The position numbers were made by a program, and so were the translations under genes. Below the pieces are notes generated by a model. The model had not been told where the DNA came from. It saw only the letters and a list, made by a program, of their open reading frames with translations, and did no database searches. Shown piece after piece: positions 7,189-13,644 of a stretch of DNA of 13,644 nucleotides. Source of the stretch: JAHEJB01 sp041748175 (lineage in GTDB: Bacteria; Bacteroidota; Rhodothermia; Rhodothermales; Rubricoccaceae); contig JBGTDU010000046.1 in assembly GCA_041748175.1 (NCBI GenBank), forward strand, positions 1-13,644, in the 5' to 3' direction. Numbering within the stretch: the first letter of the stretch is position 1; every line of letters starts with the position of its first letter.

Positions 7189-7650
7189 ATGCGCACCGCC
7201 ATTCAAATCATCCTTGGCGTGGTCGTTATCGGCCTCGTTTATGTGCTCTACCACACCATCGTCGACCCGTGGAAGGACTTCCAGGCGATCCAGCATCAAA
7301 CGGAAATGACGCGCGCCCGGATGGACCACGTCCGCACCGCGCTCTCTACTTACCGCGATGGCCACGAAGATTATCCGGCATCGTTGGATCTGCTCGTTCC
7401 CTTCGTCAAGACCGATTCCACTTTGCGGAGCCGGGACCTGGCTGCGGTTTTCCCGGTACCGGGCGGCGGTACCTTCGTCGCCGATTCGTTGCCGTTCTCT
7501 CCCAGAACCGGTGCGCGGTTTGAGTATGAAATCGTCCACGACGACACCTCCGGCGTGTCGATCTACTACCTGAAAGATCCGGATTCTGACGATGTCATCG
7601 GTTCGCAAACCGTCAATCCAGCACTTCGCAACGTCGCGAGCTGGGAGTAA
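7189..7650 (+). CDS. GspG-like pseudopilin / single-anchor type II secretion-like protein
   Basis: This 153-aa protein has an N-terminal membrane helix (about residues 4-22). A helical stretch then ends in MDHVRTALSTYRDGHEDYPASLDLLVPFV (43-73), the 'RxALxxYxxxHxxYPxSLxxL' pattern typical of GspG-type major pseudopilins and related proteins. The C-terminal part is a small beta-rich domain. The prepilin leader GFTLxE is absent, as in the other pilin-like proteins in this window. The ATG at 7189 is chosen because it sits right before the hydrophobic helix; upstream codons in the same frame look non-coding. A weak AAGG lies about 10 bases before it. The gene is followed after 17 bp by the PilM-like gene, supporting a shared role in a pilus or type II secretion-like machine. 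Confidence 0.75.
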   Translation: MRTAIQIILGVVVIGLVYVLYHTIVDPWKDFQAIQHQTEMTRARMDHVRTALSTYRDGHEDYPASLDLLVPFVKTDSTLRSRDLAAVFPVPGGGTFVADSLPFSPRTGARFEYEIVHDDTSGVSIYYLKDPDSDDVIGSQTVNPALRNVASWE

Positions 7651-7667
7651 TCGGAGCCGAGGATTTT

Positions 7668-8648
7668 ATGGATGACCGCCCGGACGCTGCGGCTTCCAGC
7701 ATGCCTCCGTCAACGATAGCGGCGGTTGAAATTGACGGGCGCGTGCTTCGATATGGCGAGGCGATTCGGGCTGAAAATGCTGATGCGGGCGTCCTCCGCC
7801 GACTCGGTGCGTGCGATTTTGACTTCAGCGTAACCGAGGCGGTGTTTGGGGACGCGGCCCCCGCGGACTTTGATACGGTCGTCCAGGCGTTCGCCGAGAT
7901 CTTCAGTGGATCGAACCCGTCTCAACTGCGCGTGGCCGTACACCCTCCTTCCTTGACAGGTTTTTATACGCCGCTGCCTGAAGGAATGGCGGCGGCTGGC
8001 CGCCACGAACAGCTGAGGCAGGAGGCTGCCCTGCTCGCCGATGTAAGCGCGGCGCAGCCCGTTCGCATTAGAGCCGTGCCGATCCGAACGGAAAAATTCG
8101 CTATCGAAGAAAAAACGGAGCCGCACAGATGGCACCACGTGCTGCACGTCCCCGAACCCGTCCATGCTCGCCTCACACTCATGGCGAGATCGTTAGACGT
8201 GGGTACGTACGATTTACTGGATTCCACGCGAACCGCTGCCAACGTGGTGACAGCACTCGATGGAATGGCACCGATACAGCCCACGGCAGCCCATCCCCAC
8301 GCGCCCTATACGTTGATTCTGGGCGTCTACGGCGAGCACGTTGAGCTAAGCGTTGTCTATGACGGGGCGTGGTTTCATGGCCATCATGGTCCGGTTGGCG
8401 CGCCTGACGACGCGGCATATTTCGCCGCCGCGCTGCTCGACAGAATTGGCCTGGGGACGGCGGATGTCGGGCGCTTCCTTATCTATGGGGAGCGTGCCGT
8501 TCCCGCCGACTTTGTGTTACTCGCCGATCTGCTTAACCAAAAGCCGACACTGATCGACCCGCTCGCGCTCTTTGGGAGCGCGCCAGTCGGGGCGCACCCG
8601 AACCTCCTGGCCAGCTACGTCCCCTGTGTCGGTGCGTTGCTGCCGTGA
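7668..8648 (+). CDS. PilM / DUF3822-like actin-fold protein
   Basis: This 326-aa protein carries the shape of a PilM-type actin-fold protein. An N-terminal strand-turn-strand AAVEIDGRVLRYGEA (18-32) is followed by a predicted second lobe starting YTLILGVYGEHVELSVVYDGAWFHGHHG (214-241) and an ending ASYVPCVGALLP that parallels the 'PxxxVGLAL' end of PilM proteins. PilM is the cytoplasmic platform that binds the inner-membrane alignment proteins of type IV pili. DUF3822 proteins, also actin-fold, commonly sit next to rsmD in Bacteroidota. Clear ATP-binding loops are not obvious, so it may be degenerate. A weak GAGG stands 5 bases before the ATG. The GspG-like gene upstream supports a pilus or secretion link, and rsmD begins 20 bp downstream. 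Confidence 0.65.
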   Translation: MDDRPDAAASSMPPSTIAAVEIDGRVLRYGEAIRAENADAGVLRRLGACDFDFSVTEAVFGDAAPADFDTVVQAFAEIFSGSNPSQLRVAVHPPSLTGFYTPLPEGMAAAGRHEQLRQEAALLADVSAAQPVRIRAVPIRTEKFAIEEKTEPHRWHHVLHVPEPVHARLTLMARSLDVGTYDLLDSTRTAANVVTALDGMAPIQPTAAHPHAPYTLILGVYGEHVELSVVYDGAWFHGHHGPVGAPDDAAYFAAALLDRIGLGTADVGRFLIYGERAVPADFVLLADLLNQKPTLIDPLALFGSAPVGAHPNLLASYVPCVGALLP

Positions 8649-8667
8649 CGCCGAGCCGCAAACCGCG

Positions 8668-9201
8668 ATGAGGATAATTGGCGGAAGGTTGAAGCGAGCA
8701 ACACTCCATGCCCCCAAAGGCAACGATGTTCGCCCCACCACAGATCGTGTTAGAGAAGCGTTGTTCAACGTTCTTCAGGCACGAGTTCCGATGAAAGGAG
8801 CCGTGGTCCTTGACCTGTTTGCCGGGACAGGCGCGCTTGGTTTTGAGGCTCTGAGTCGCGGCGCGGCGAGGGCCGTCTTTGTAGAGGTGAACGCGGACGT
8901 GCTGCGGGTTGCGACGTCGAATGCTGCGTCCCTCGGATTGCAGGAGGTCAGTTCATTCACCCGTGCGGACGCAATAGCGTGGCTGGGCCAGCCAGCGCTT
9001 AAATCGTTTGATTTAATCTTTGCCGATCCACCCTACGACTTTGCCGGCGTCCCCGAGCTTCCCCGGTTGGTTCGGCCGCACCTGGCCGGGAACGGCCTGT
9101 TTGTGCTCGAACACGACGCCGGGCACCAATTCGACAATGCTTCTTCGGTTGCGATGTCGAGGGCGTATGGGCGGACGGTAATCAGTATGTTTGCGCCGTA
9201 A
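8668..9201 (+). CDS. rsmD: 16S rRNA (guanine(966)-N2)-methyltransferase RsmD
   Basis: RsmD methylates N2 of G966 in 16S rRNA of the small ribosomal subunit, using S-adenosylmethionine. The 177-aa protein begins with the family-typical MRIIGGRLKR and RPTTDRVREALFNVL (22-36). It then shows the SAM-binding motif VLDLFAGTGALGFEALSRGA (47-66), the acidic end of strand 2 (FVEVN), and the catalytic motif DPPY (120-123). The length is slightly short of the E. coli protein (about 198) but complete. The ATG at 8668 is chosen by the conserved N-terminus; an earlier in-frame ATG at 8572 lies inside the preceding gene. No Shine-Dalgarno is seen. Pairing with coaD downstream is a very common bacterial arrangement. 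Confidence 0.95.
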   Translation: MRIIGGRLKRATLHAPKGNDVRPTTDRVREALFNVLQARVPMKGAVVLDLFAGTGALGFEALSRGAARAVFVEVNADVLRVATSNAASLGLQEVSSFTRADAIAWLGQPALKSFDLIFADPPYDFAGVPELPRLVRPHLAGNGLFVLEHDAGHQFDNASSVAMSRAYGRTVISMFAP

Positions 9202-9225
9202 CGGGTTGCTCTCGCCATCCAGCTT

Positions 9226-9708
9226 ATGTCACTCGCTCTCTATCCCGGCACCTTCGATCCGATCACGCTGGGCCATCTCGATGTGCTCGAGCGTGCCCTG
9301 ACGCTGTTCGACCGCGTGGAAGTGACGGTGGCAATGAACGTCACCAAAACCACGCTCTTTGGTCTGGATGAACGCGTCAGGTTGATAGAGGAGAGCATAG
9401 TCGGGATGGAAGGAGCCAACCGCGTATCCGTCGCCCCGTTCGAAGGGCTATTGGTCGATCACGCCCGAGCCCGGGGGGCCGTCGCACTCATCCGCGGACT
9501 CCGGCAGGTTTCGGATTTCGACTTCGAGTTTCGGATGGCTCTTGCAAACCGGAGGCTGGCCCCGGAGGTGCAATCGGTCTACCTGATGCCGAGTGAAGCG
9601 CACACGTTTGTGGCGGCGTCCATCGTCCGCGAAATCCACCGCTTCGGCGGCGACACGTCGTCGTTCGTGCCTCAGCCCGTGCAACGGGCGCTGGATTTGA
9701 AGACGTAG
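9226..9708 (+). CDS. coaD: Phosphopantetheine adenylyltransferase CoaD
   Basis: CoaD transfers AMP from ATP to 4'-phosphopantetheine to give dephospho-CoA, the penultimate step of coenzyme A synthesis. The 160-aa length is normal. Diagnostic motifs are YPGTFDPITLGHLDV (6-20), containing the TxGH nucleotidyltransferase signature (T14, H17), LIRGLRQVSDFDFEFRMA (88-105), and the ATP-binding ASIVREI (131-137) corresponding to the usual SSTxVRE. The gene lies 24 bp after rsmD on the same strand and is probably co-transcribed. No Shine-Dalgarno precedes the ATG. Confidence 0.97.
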   Translation: MSLALYPGTFDPITLGHLDVLERALTLFDRVEVTVAMNVTKTTLFGLDERVRLIEESIVGMEGANRVSVAPFEGLLVDHARARGAVALIRGLRQVSDFDFEFRMALANRRLAPEVQSVYLMPSEAHTFVAASIVREIHRFGGDTSSFVPQPVQRALDLKT

Positions 9709-9724
9709 AGTCTGCAATCCTCAC

Positions 9725-9729
9725 GGAGG
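9725..9729 (+). promoter_or_regulatory. Shine-Dalgarno GGAGG of the 47-aa ORF
   Basis: GGAGG lies 7 bases before the ATG at 9737. It stands out because the other genes in this window lack such a site, and it decides in favour of treating the small ORF as real. Confidence 0.6.
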
Positions 9730-9736
9730 CTCCGAG

Positions 9737-9880
9737 ATGAAATCCACCGAAGAGGCGCTCTCCTTCGTAGCCGGCTGCACGGTCGTGCACCTCCACAAAC
9801 CGGACGGGATGCCCAATTTGTATCTTCTTGATAGTCAGGATCAGATCGGCGTGAAGCTGAAATCATGGAAGCGAAATTGA
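9737..9880 (+). CDS. Small 47-aa ORF with strong RBS, overlapping the methyltransferase start
   Basis: The ORF reads MKSTEEALSFVAGCTVVHLH at its N-terminus and ends in KSWKRN. GGAGG (9725-9729) lies 7 bases before the ATG, the only strong Shine-Dalgarno I find in the window, which argues that it is translated. I do not recognise the family. It is not a helix-turn-helix controller (C) protein. The last 16 bases overlap the methyltransferase start at 9865 in another frame, which could couple translation. It contains a GCCGGC site (9770-9775), the predicted target of the downstream restriction system. Alternatives are a leader peptide, a remnant of a host gene interrupted by the cassette, or a chance ORF. 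Confidence 0.5.
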   Translation: MKSTEEALSFVAGCTVVHLHKPDGMPNLYLLDSQDQIGVKLKSWKRN

Positions 9881-10863
9881 GCTCCGTTGAGATTTGTGCG
9901 GGGGCTGGTGGTCAGGCGCTGGGCCTGGAAATGGCCGGATATCATCATGCCGCTCTCATCGAGATTGACGATAAGGCGTGCGAAACCCTACGTCTCAACC
10001 GACCCAGCTGGAATGTTGTGGAGGGAGATGTCCGTGCGTTTGATGGCCGAGCGTTTCAAGGCTTGGATTTGCTGGCTGGCGGCGTTCCTTGTCCTCCCTT
10101 TTCCAAGGCTGGCCTTCAGCGTGGCGTCGACGACGAGCGAGACCTCTTCCCCCAGGCATTGCGGCTAGTCGAAGAAATTCGGCCACGCGCGGTTCTTCTG
10201 GAGAACGTTCGCGGCCTGCTCGACAAACCGTTCGACACGTATCGGAACGAAATAACCTTGCAACTTCAATCGATGGGATATGCAGTCGGATGGAAACTTG
10301 TCGTCGCTTCAGATTTCGGGGTTCCTCAGCTTCGGCCTCGTGTCGTGCTGGTGGCTTTGCGCGCTCCATGGGCATCTACCTTCAGCTGGCCGCGCATTGA
10401 GCGGACGGGTGCCCGAACTGTGGGGGAGGCCTTGAAAGATTTGATGGGAGAGCGTGGCTGGAAGGGAGCACAAGCCTGGGCGAAACGTGCCAATTCCATC
10501 GCGCCCACCATCGTCGGTGGATCGACAAAGCATGGCGGTCCGGACTTGGGTCCTACTCGCTCGAAACGAGCCTGGTCGGAACTAGGCGTCAATGGCAAGC
10601 TCATCGCTGAAACCGCTCCAGATCCAGATTTTGAAGGTGCGCCGTATTTGACGGTGAGAATGGTCGCACGGCTTCAAGGCTTTCCGGACCAGTGGTCTTT
10701 TGCGGGGTCCAAGACGCGGGCCTATCGCCAGGTTGGGAATGCTTTTCCACCACCTGTTGCTGCTGCAATCGGGAACAGCATATCTCAGGCGTTGATGGGG
10801 AAAGGGATAGTCGAAAGACAGATACTTAGTAGAGAACCCGTTCCAACATTGTTTGAGCAATGA
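9865..10863 (+). CDS. DNA (cytosine-5) methyltransferase of an NgoMIV-like type II R-M system
   Basis: This 332-aa cytoplasmic enzyme would protect host DNA by C5-cytosine methylation using S-adenosylmethionine. The C5-methyltransferase motifs appear in order: motif I EICAGAGGQALG (9-20), motif IV GGVPCPPFS (72-80) with catalytic Cys76, motif VI ENVRGL (113-118), motif VIII QLRPRVVLVAL (155-165), target-recognition region (about 175-260), motif IX ARLQGFPD (268-275) and motif X RQVGNAFPPPVAAAIG (288-303). From its partner endonuclease the target is predicted to be GCCGGC; which cytosine is modified cannot be read from sequence. Its stop overlaps the endonuclease start by four bases (ATGA at 10860-10863), so the pair is translationally coupled. 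The weak RBS and the overlap with the 47-aa ORF suggest coupling upstream too. Confidence 0.95.
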   Translation: MEAKLSSVEICAGAGGQALGLEMAGYHHAALIEIDDKACETLRLNRPSWNVVEGDVRAFDGRAFQGLDLLAGGVPCPPFSKAGLQRGVDDERDLFPQALRLVEEIRPRAVLLENVRGLLDKPFDTYRNEITLQLQSMGYAVGWKLVVASDFGVPQLRPRVVLVALRAPWASTFSWPRIERTGARTVGEALKDLMGERGWKGAQAWAKRANSIAPTIVGGSTKHGGPDLGPTRSKRAWSELGVNGKLIAETAPDPDFEGAPYLTVRMVARLQGFPDQWSFAGSKTRAYRQVGNAFPPPVAAAIGNSISQALMGKGIVERQILSREPVPTLFEQ

Positions 10864-11726
10864 GCGATTTAACCGCTGTATTCACGCAGATGCGGGCTCA
10901 ATTCCATGCTGGCGTTTTGAATAGACTGCTGCGTATTGACGTGACTGGCATACCATCAAATGCCGACCGTCACAGTAAGGCCAGCACGATGCTGGCGAAA
11001 GGCATCTACGACCGTATCGAAGGGGAATCAGCTGGTGACCGTCTAGCAGGACAGACATCGGGGAGCAGATTTGAGTTACTCGTTGTGGGATTCCTCACCG
11101 ATTCATTCTCGAGGCTTGGACACTTGAGGCCGGGTCACTGGGATCTGCTCTGTGTTGCCGGTCGGAATCGTGCCGAAATAGCGCGTTATGAGCAATATGG
11201 ACATCTAACCGCACTCGAAAATGCCGCAGCCAGAGATCCCGAGTTGGCGGCTGCACTGGGCAATGACTACACCATCACGCCAGACATCGTTGTTGTGCGA
11301 GGCCTTGAATCCGACGAGTCGATCAATCGGAATGAGGTGCTTGTCGACGACAATTCCGCCCAATTTGCAAGTCTCCGGGAGCGCCAGGGCGGATTGCCGC
11401 TACTACACGCGAGCATATCCTGCAAGTGGACAATTCGCAGTGATAGGGCGCAAAACGCAAGATCCGAGGCTCTCAATCTTATTCGCAACCGCAAAGGACG
11501 CGTTCCGCACATCGCGGTTGTGACGGGCGAGCCACTACCCAGTCGAATCGCTTCCACAGCGTTGGGTACAGGTGACATTGACTGCGTGTATCATTTTGCA
11601 CTAACCGAGCTCATGGAGGCCGCATCCGCATCCGTGTACGAGGATGCAAGCGAGCTGCTGCGAATCATGGTTGAAGGGCGTCGGCTAAAAGACATTGCCG
11701 ATCTACCTTTAGATTTGGCGGTCTAG
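10860..11726 (+). CDS. NgoMIV-family type II restriction endonuclease (predicted GCCGGC)
   Basis: This 288-aa protein matches NgoMIV (286 aa) along its whole length, from memory of that sequence. Shared blocks include TPDIVVVRGL, LLHASISCKWTIRSDRAQNA, LNLIRNRKGRVPHI, ALGTGDIDCVYHFAL and the final RLKDIADLPLDLAV. The PD...SxK...E active site is intact: E72, D142, S187/K189 and E203, each offset by +2 from NgoMIV E70, D140, S185/K187 and E201. R193, D195 and R196 correspond to the NgoMIV residues that read the CCGG core. NgoMIV is a tetramer that binds two sites and cuts G^CCGGC, so the same activity is expected here. The start overlaps the methyltransferase stop. The gene appears more AT-rich than coaD or the PilM-like gene, in line with horizontal acquisition. 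Confidence 0.96.
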   Translation: MSDLTAVFTQMRAQFHAGVLNRLLRIDVTGIPSNADRHSKASTMLAKGIYDRIEGESAGDRLAGQTSGSRFELLVVGFLTDSFSRLGHLRPGHWDLLCVAGRNRAEIARYEQYGHLTALENAAARDPELAAALGNDYTITPDIVVVRGLESDESINRNEVLVDDNSAQFASLRERQGGLPLLHASISCKWTIRSDRAQNARSEALNLIRNRKGRVPHIAVVTGEPLPSRIASTALGTGDIDCVYHFALTELMEAASASVYEDASELLRIMVEGRRLKDIADLPLDLAV

Positions 11727-11790
11727 CGTTTGGCCTGAATTAAGTTGTAAGCGCGAGCATAGCTTATAGCATAGAATAGAAATAGCGAAT
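11727..11790 (+). promoter_or_regulatory. AT-rich gap with possible promoter of the Rieske oxygenase gene
   Basis: This 64-bp spacer between the endonuclease stop and the next ATG is clearly richer in A and T than the genes beside it. TTGTAA followed after 16 bp by TAGCAT is a weak -35/-10 candidate. No hairpin plus T run is seen, so read-through from the restriction genes cannot be excluded. Confidence 0.3.
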
Positions 11791-12882
11791 ATGATAACCC
11801 GAAAAGAAATCGAAATAGCCCCGCTTTCTCGCGCAAAAACCATCCCATCCGCGTGGTACACGGATGCCGAGCTCCATGCATTCGACGATGAGCACGTCAT
11901 GGCCAAGTCGTGGCAGTTTGTGGGCCATGCCTCGCAGATGAGCGCGACCGGCGACTACGTGACAGCGATGATCGCTGGCAACCCCGTCGTGGTGGTACGG
12001 GATAAGGAAGGCGCACTGAATGCCTTTTTCAACGTCTGCAAACATCGTGGTGGACCATTGGCAACCGAAGCCTGCGGACGTCTCAGGAAAGGTGTCCTTC
12101 AATGCCAGTATCATGGCTGGACGTATTTGCTTGATGGTTCGCTGCGAGGCGTCCCGCGTTTTGATCGAACAGATCTGTTCGACAGGAAAGACTTTGGACT
12201 CACGCCCGTTGCATTGGCGGAGTGGGATGGATTGCTCTTCGTCAACCTGGCGGATGCTCCTGAGGCGCTGGAGAACCAGCTTGCGGGTATTCGCCAGCAG
12301 ATCGCGCCCAGGCAGCTTGCAACGATGCAGTTCCACAGCCGCGTCACCTACGACGTGGCCTGCAACTGGAAGGTCTACGTGGACAACTTTCTGGAGGGCT
12401 ATCACATCCCCCTTGTCCATCCGGAATTGGCGACGAGGTTGGATTACCGCAACTACGTAACAGAAACAAATCCGTGCTATGTCCTTCAGCACAGTCCTCT
12501 GAAGGGCGAGGACAGCCTTTACGGCACCGATGGAGGAGAAGCCTTCTACTACTGGGTTTTTCCGAATAGCATGTTCAACATTCTGCCTGGGAGGCTGCAG
12601 GTGAACCGTGTCGTGCCCGTGGCTGCGAATCGTTGCGAAGTGATTTTCGATTTCTACTACGAGGATGTGCGCTCACTCGAGGCGCTGAAAGCGATCGCGC
12701 AAGACCTTGAATTCAGCGAAAAGGTTCAGCGAGAAGACATCGATATTTGCCAGCATGTTCAACGTGGTCTCGCGTCGCGGGCGTATGATATGGGGAGATT
12801 CTCCGTCGATGCCGAAGCGGGGGTGTACCACTTTCAGTGCTTGTTGAAGGAGGCGTACGGAGCGGCTTTGGGGAAATCGTGA
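11791..12882 (+). CDS. Rieske [2Fe-2S] oxygenase alpha subunit, carnitine/choline monooxygenase-like
   Basis: This 363-aa non-heme iron oxygenase subunit has an N-terminal Rieske domain with CKHRGGPL (C83, H85) and CQYHGW (C105, H108), which bind the 2Fe-2S cluster. The C-terminal catalytic domain has VDNFLEGYHIPLVHPEL, giving mononuclear iron ligands H205 and H210. REDIDICQHVQRG (314-326) provides the likely Asp ligand (D316). The bridging position, three residues before the first His, is Glu (E202) rather than the Asp of naphthalene-dioxygenase types. This is the state described for carnitine oxygenase CntA (Glu205) and related enzymes acting on quaternary amines. The substrate is therefore guessed, with moderate support, to be a small N-methylated or similar compound. 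No ferredoxin or CntB-like reductase is next to it; the next gene is a flavoprotein 72 bp on. Confidence 0.9.
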   Translation: MITRKEIEIAPLSRAKTIPSAWYTDAELHAFDDEHVMAKSWQFVGHASQMSATGDYVTAMIAGNPVVVVRDKEGALNAFFNVCKHRGGPLATEACGRLRKGVLQCQYHGWTYLLDGSLRGVPRFDRTDLFDRKDFGLTPVALAEWDGLLFVNLADAPEALENQLAGIRQQIAPRQLATMQFHSRVTYDVACNWKVYVDNFLEGYHIPLVHPELATRLDYRNYVTETNPCYVLQHSPLKGEDSLYGTDGGEAFYYWVFPNSMFNILPGRLQVNRVVPVAANRCEVIFDFYYEDVRSLEALKAIAQDLEFSEKVQREDIDICQHVQRGLASRAYDMGRFSVDAEAGVYHFQCLLKEAYGAALGKS

Positions 12883-12954
12883 ACCCTCCGGGTGGCGACC
12901 AGCCCGGCTCGTACCCCTCCCGTACGCGCGCTCGACCAATCAACCCACCTCGCC

Positions 12955-13644
12955 ATGAAAGATGTCCCTCGCATCCACGGTGTCGACGCGGCGCCTGCCG
13001 CCGACGGCATGGCTCCCAGACCTCGCGTCGTTGTGGTCGGGGTTGGGTTTGCGGGATTGAATGCCGTGAGAGAACTCCGTCGTGAGCCGGTAGACATCCT
13101 CCTGATTGACCGCAATAACTTTCACACGTTCCAGCCGCTGCTGTATCAAGTCGCCACATCGGGGCTTCAGCCGGGAGACATCGTCCAGCCAGCGCGGCAC
13201 ATTCTCCACGGCCAGGCGAATGTCGATTTTCGCATGGCGTCAGTGCGGGGCGTCGACTTCGCCGAGAGGCTGGTTCTCGTGGATGATGGCTCGCCCGTGC
13301 CCTACGACTACTTGATTCTTGGAACGGGCGTAACCACAGCGTATTTCGGAGTAAGCGGAGCAGAGGAGCACGGCCTTCCGCTGAAGAGCGCGGCCGACGC
13401 CATTCGTTTGCGAGGCCATATTCTGCGGTGTTTTGAGGACGCGAATGAGCACACCGACAGAATCGAAGATGGACTCCTTACGTTCGTCATTGTCGGCGGC
13501 GGGGCGACGGGCGTTGAAATGGCTGGTGCGCTGTTCGAGCTGATAGACAAAGTGCTGCGGAAGGATTTCCCTGCCCTGGACGTGGACCGGGCGAGAATTG
13601 TGGTGGTCGAGATGGGAGATTCGGTGATGAGCGTCTACAAGGAG
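12955..13644 (+). CDS. Type II NADH dehydrogenase (NDH-2)-like FAD/NAD(P) oxidoreductase, cut at right edge
   Basis: The first 230 codons of a two-dinucleotide-binding-domain flavoprotein are present; family members run to about 400-470 residues. The FAD Rossmann motif GVGFAG (29-34) is followed by an acidic strand end (D52). FQPLLYQVATSGLQPGDI (59-76) is a hallmark of NDH-2 enzymes. ILGTG (121-125) and LPLKSAADA (141-149) are also conserved, and VIVGGGATGVEMAGAL (178-193) begins the NAD(P)-binding domain. NDH-2 oxidises NADH and reduces quinone at the membrane without pumping protons. The membrane-binding C-terminus is outside the window. ATG 12955 is chosen; a second ATG at 13009, nearer the first beta strand, is an alternative. 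No Shine-Dalgarno is visible. It is on the same strand as the Rieske gene, so co-transcription is possible. Confidence 0.9.
   Translation, partial: MKDVPRIHGVDAAPAADGMAPRPRVVVVGVGFAGLNAVRELRREPVDILLIDRNNFHTFQPLLYQVATSGLQPGDIVQPARHILHGQANVDFRMASVRGVDFAERLVLVDDGSPVPYDYLILGTGVTTAYFGVSGAEEHGLPLKSAADAIRLRGHILRCFEDANEHTDRIEDGLLTFVIVGGGATGVEMAGALFELIDKVLRKDFPALDVDRARIVVVEMGDSVMSVYKE

Noticed and set aside
11764..12492. Minus-strand 242-aa ORF
   Set aside because: It is antisense to the Rieske oxygenase gene, which has all expected cluster and iron ligands on the plus strand.
1..13644. tRNA, rRNA, insertion sequences or attachment sites
   Set aside because: I saw no cloverleaf, rRNA-like block, transposase motif or terminal inverted repeats. 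No direct repeat flanking the R-M cassette was found by eye.

Overview
The window looks like a chromosomal segment of a moderately GC-rich Bacteroidota-type bacterium, possibly the Rhodothermota/Balneolota branch. The evidence is a PdxJ of the Bacteroidota sequence type (N-terminal VNLNK and RNARGG, later LNAGHDLDMDNL), a PilM/DUF3822-like gene beside rsmD and coaD, and an almost complete lack of Shine-Dalgarno sequences before the genes. The taxonomic call is an inference from sequence flavour only.

Left part (1-5874, all minus strand): a set of pseudopilin-like, single-anchor exported proteins. In transcription order these are a 174-aa PilV/GspI-like protein (5874-5350), a 300-aa PilW/GspJ-like protein with a long proline tail (5304-4402), and a 671-aa PilX-like protein (4309-2294). 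The last ends in a cysteine/histidine motif (CH...HLLHGDTLGSC) and a Gly-Ser tail, and a strong intrinsic terminator follows it. Next come a six-helix membrane protein of unknown function (2087-1137) and a second PilW-like paralogue with the same proline tail (791 to beyond the left edge). None of these N-termini shows the usual prepilin-peptidase motif. Together they look like a minor-pilin or pseudopilin complex of unusual form.

Middle part: pdxJ (minus, 6910-6152) for vitamin B6 synthesis is divergent from a plus-strand run. That run holds a GspG-like pseudopilin, a PilM/DUF3822-like actin-fold protein, rsmD (16S rRNA m2G966 methyltransferase) and coaD (phosphopantetheine adenylyltransferase). 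The GspG-like and PilM-like genes suggest that this genome builds a type II secretion/type IV pilus-related machine.

Right part: a complete type II restriction-modification pair follows coaD. It has a C5-cytosine methyltransferase overlapping by 4 bp (ATGA) with an endonuclease that is unmistakably of the NgoMIV family (predicted GCCGGC). A 47-aa ORF with the window's only strong Shine-Dalgarno precedes the methyltransferase, overlaps its start, and contains a GCCGGC site. After an AT-rich gap come a Rieske oxygenase alpha subunit with a Glu at the bridging position (as in carnitine/choline-type enzymes) and the start of a type II NADH dehydrogenase-like flavoprotein that runs off the right edge.

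The parts most likely to be undescribed are the duplicated, proline-tailed pseudopilin-like proteins with the Cys/His C-terminal motif, and the accompanying membrane protein with charged residues at its helix ends.
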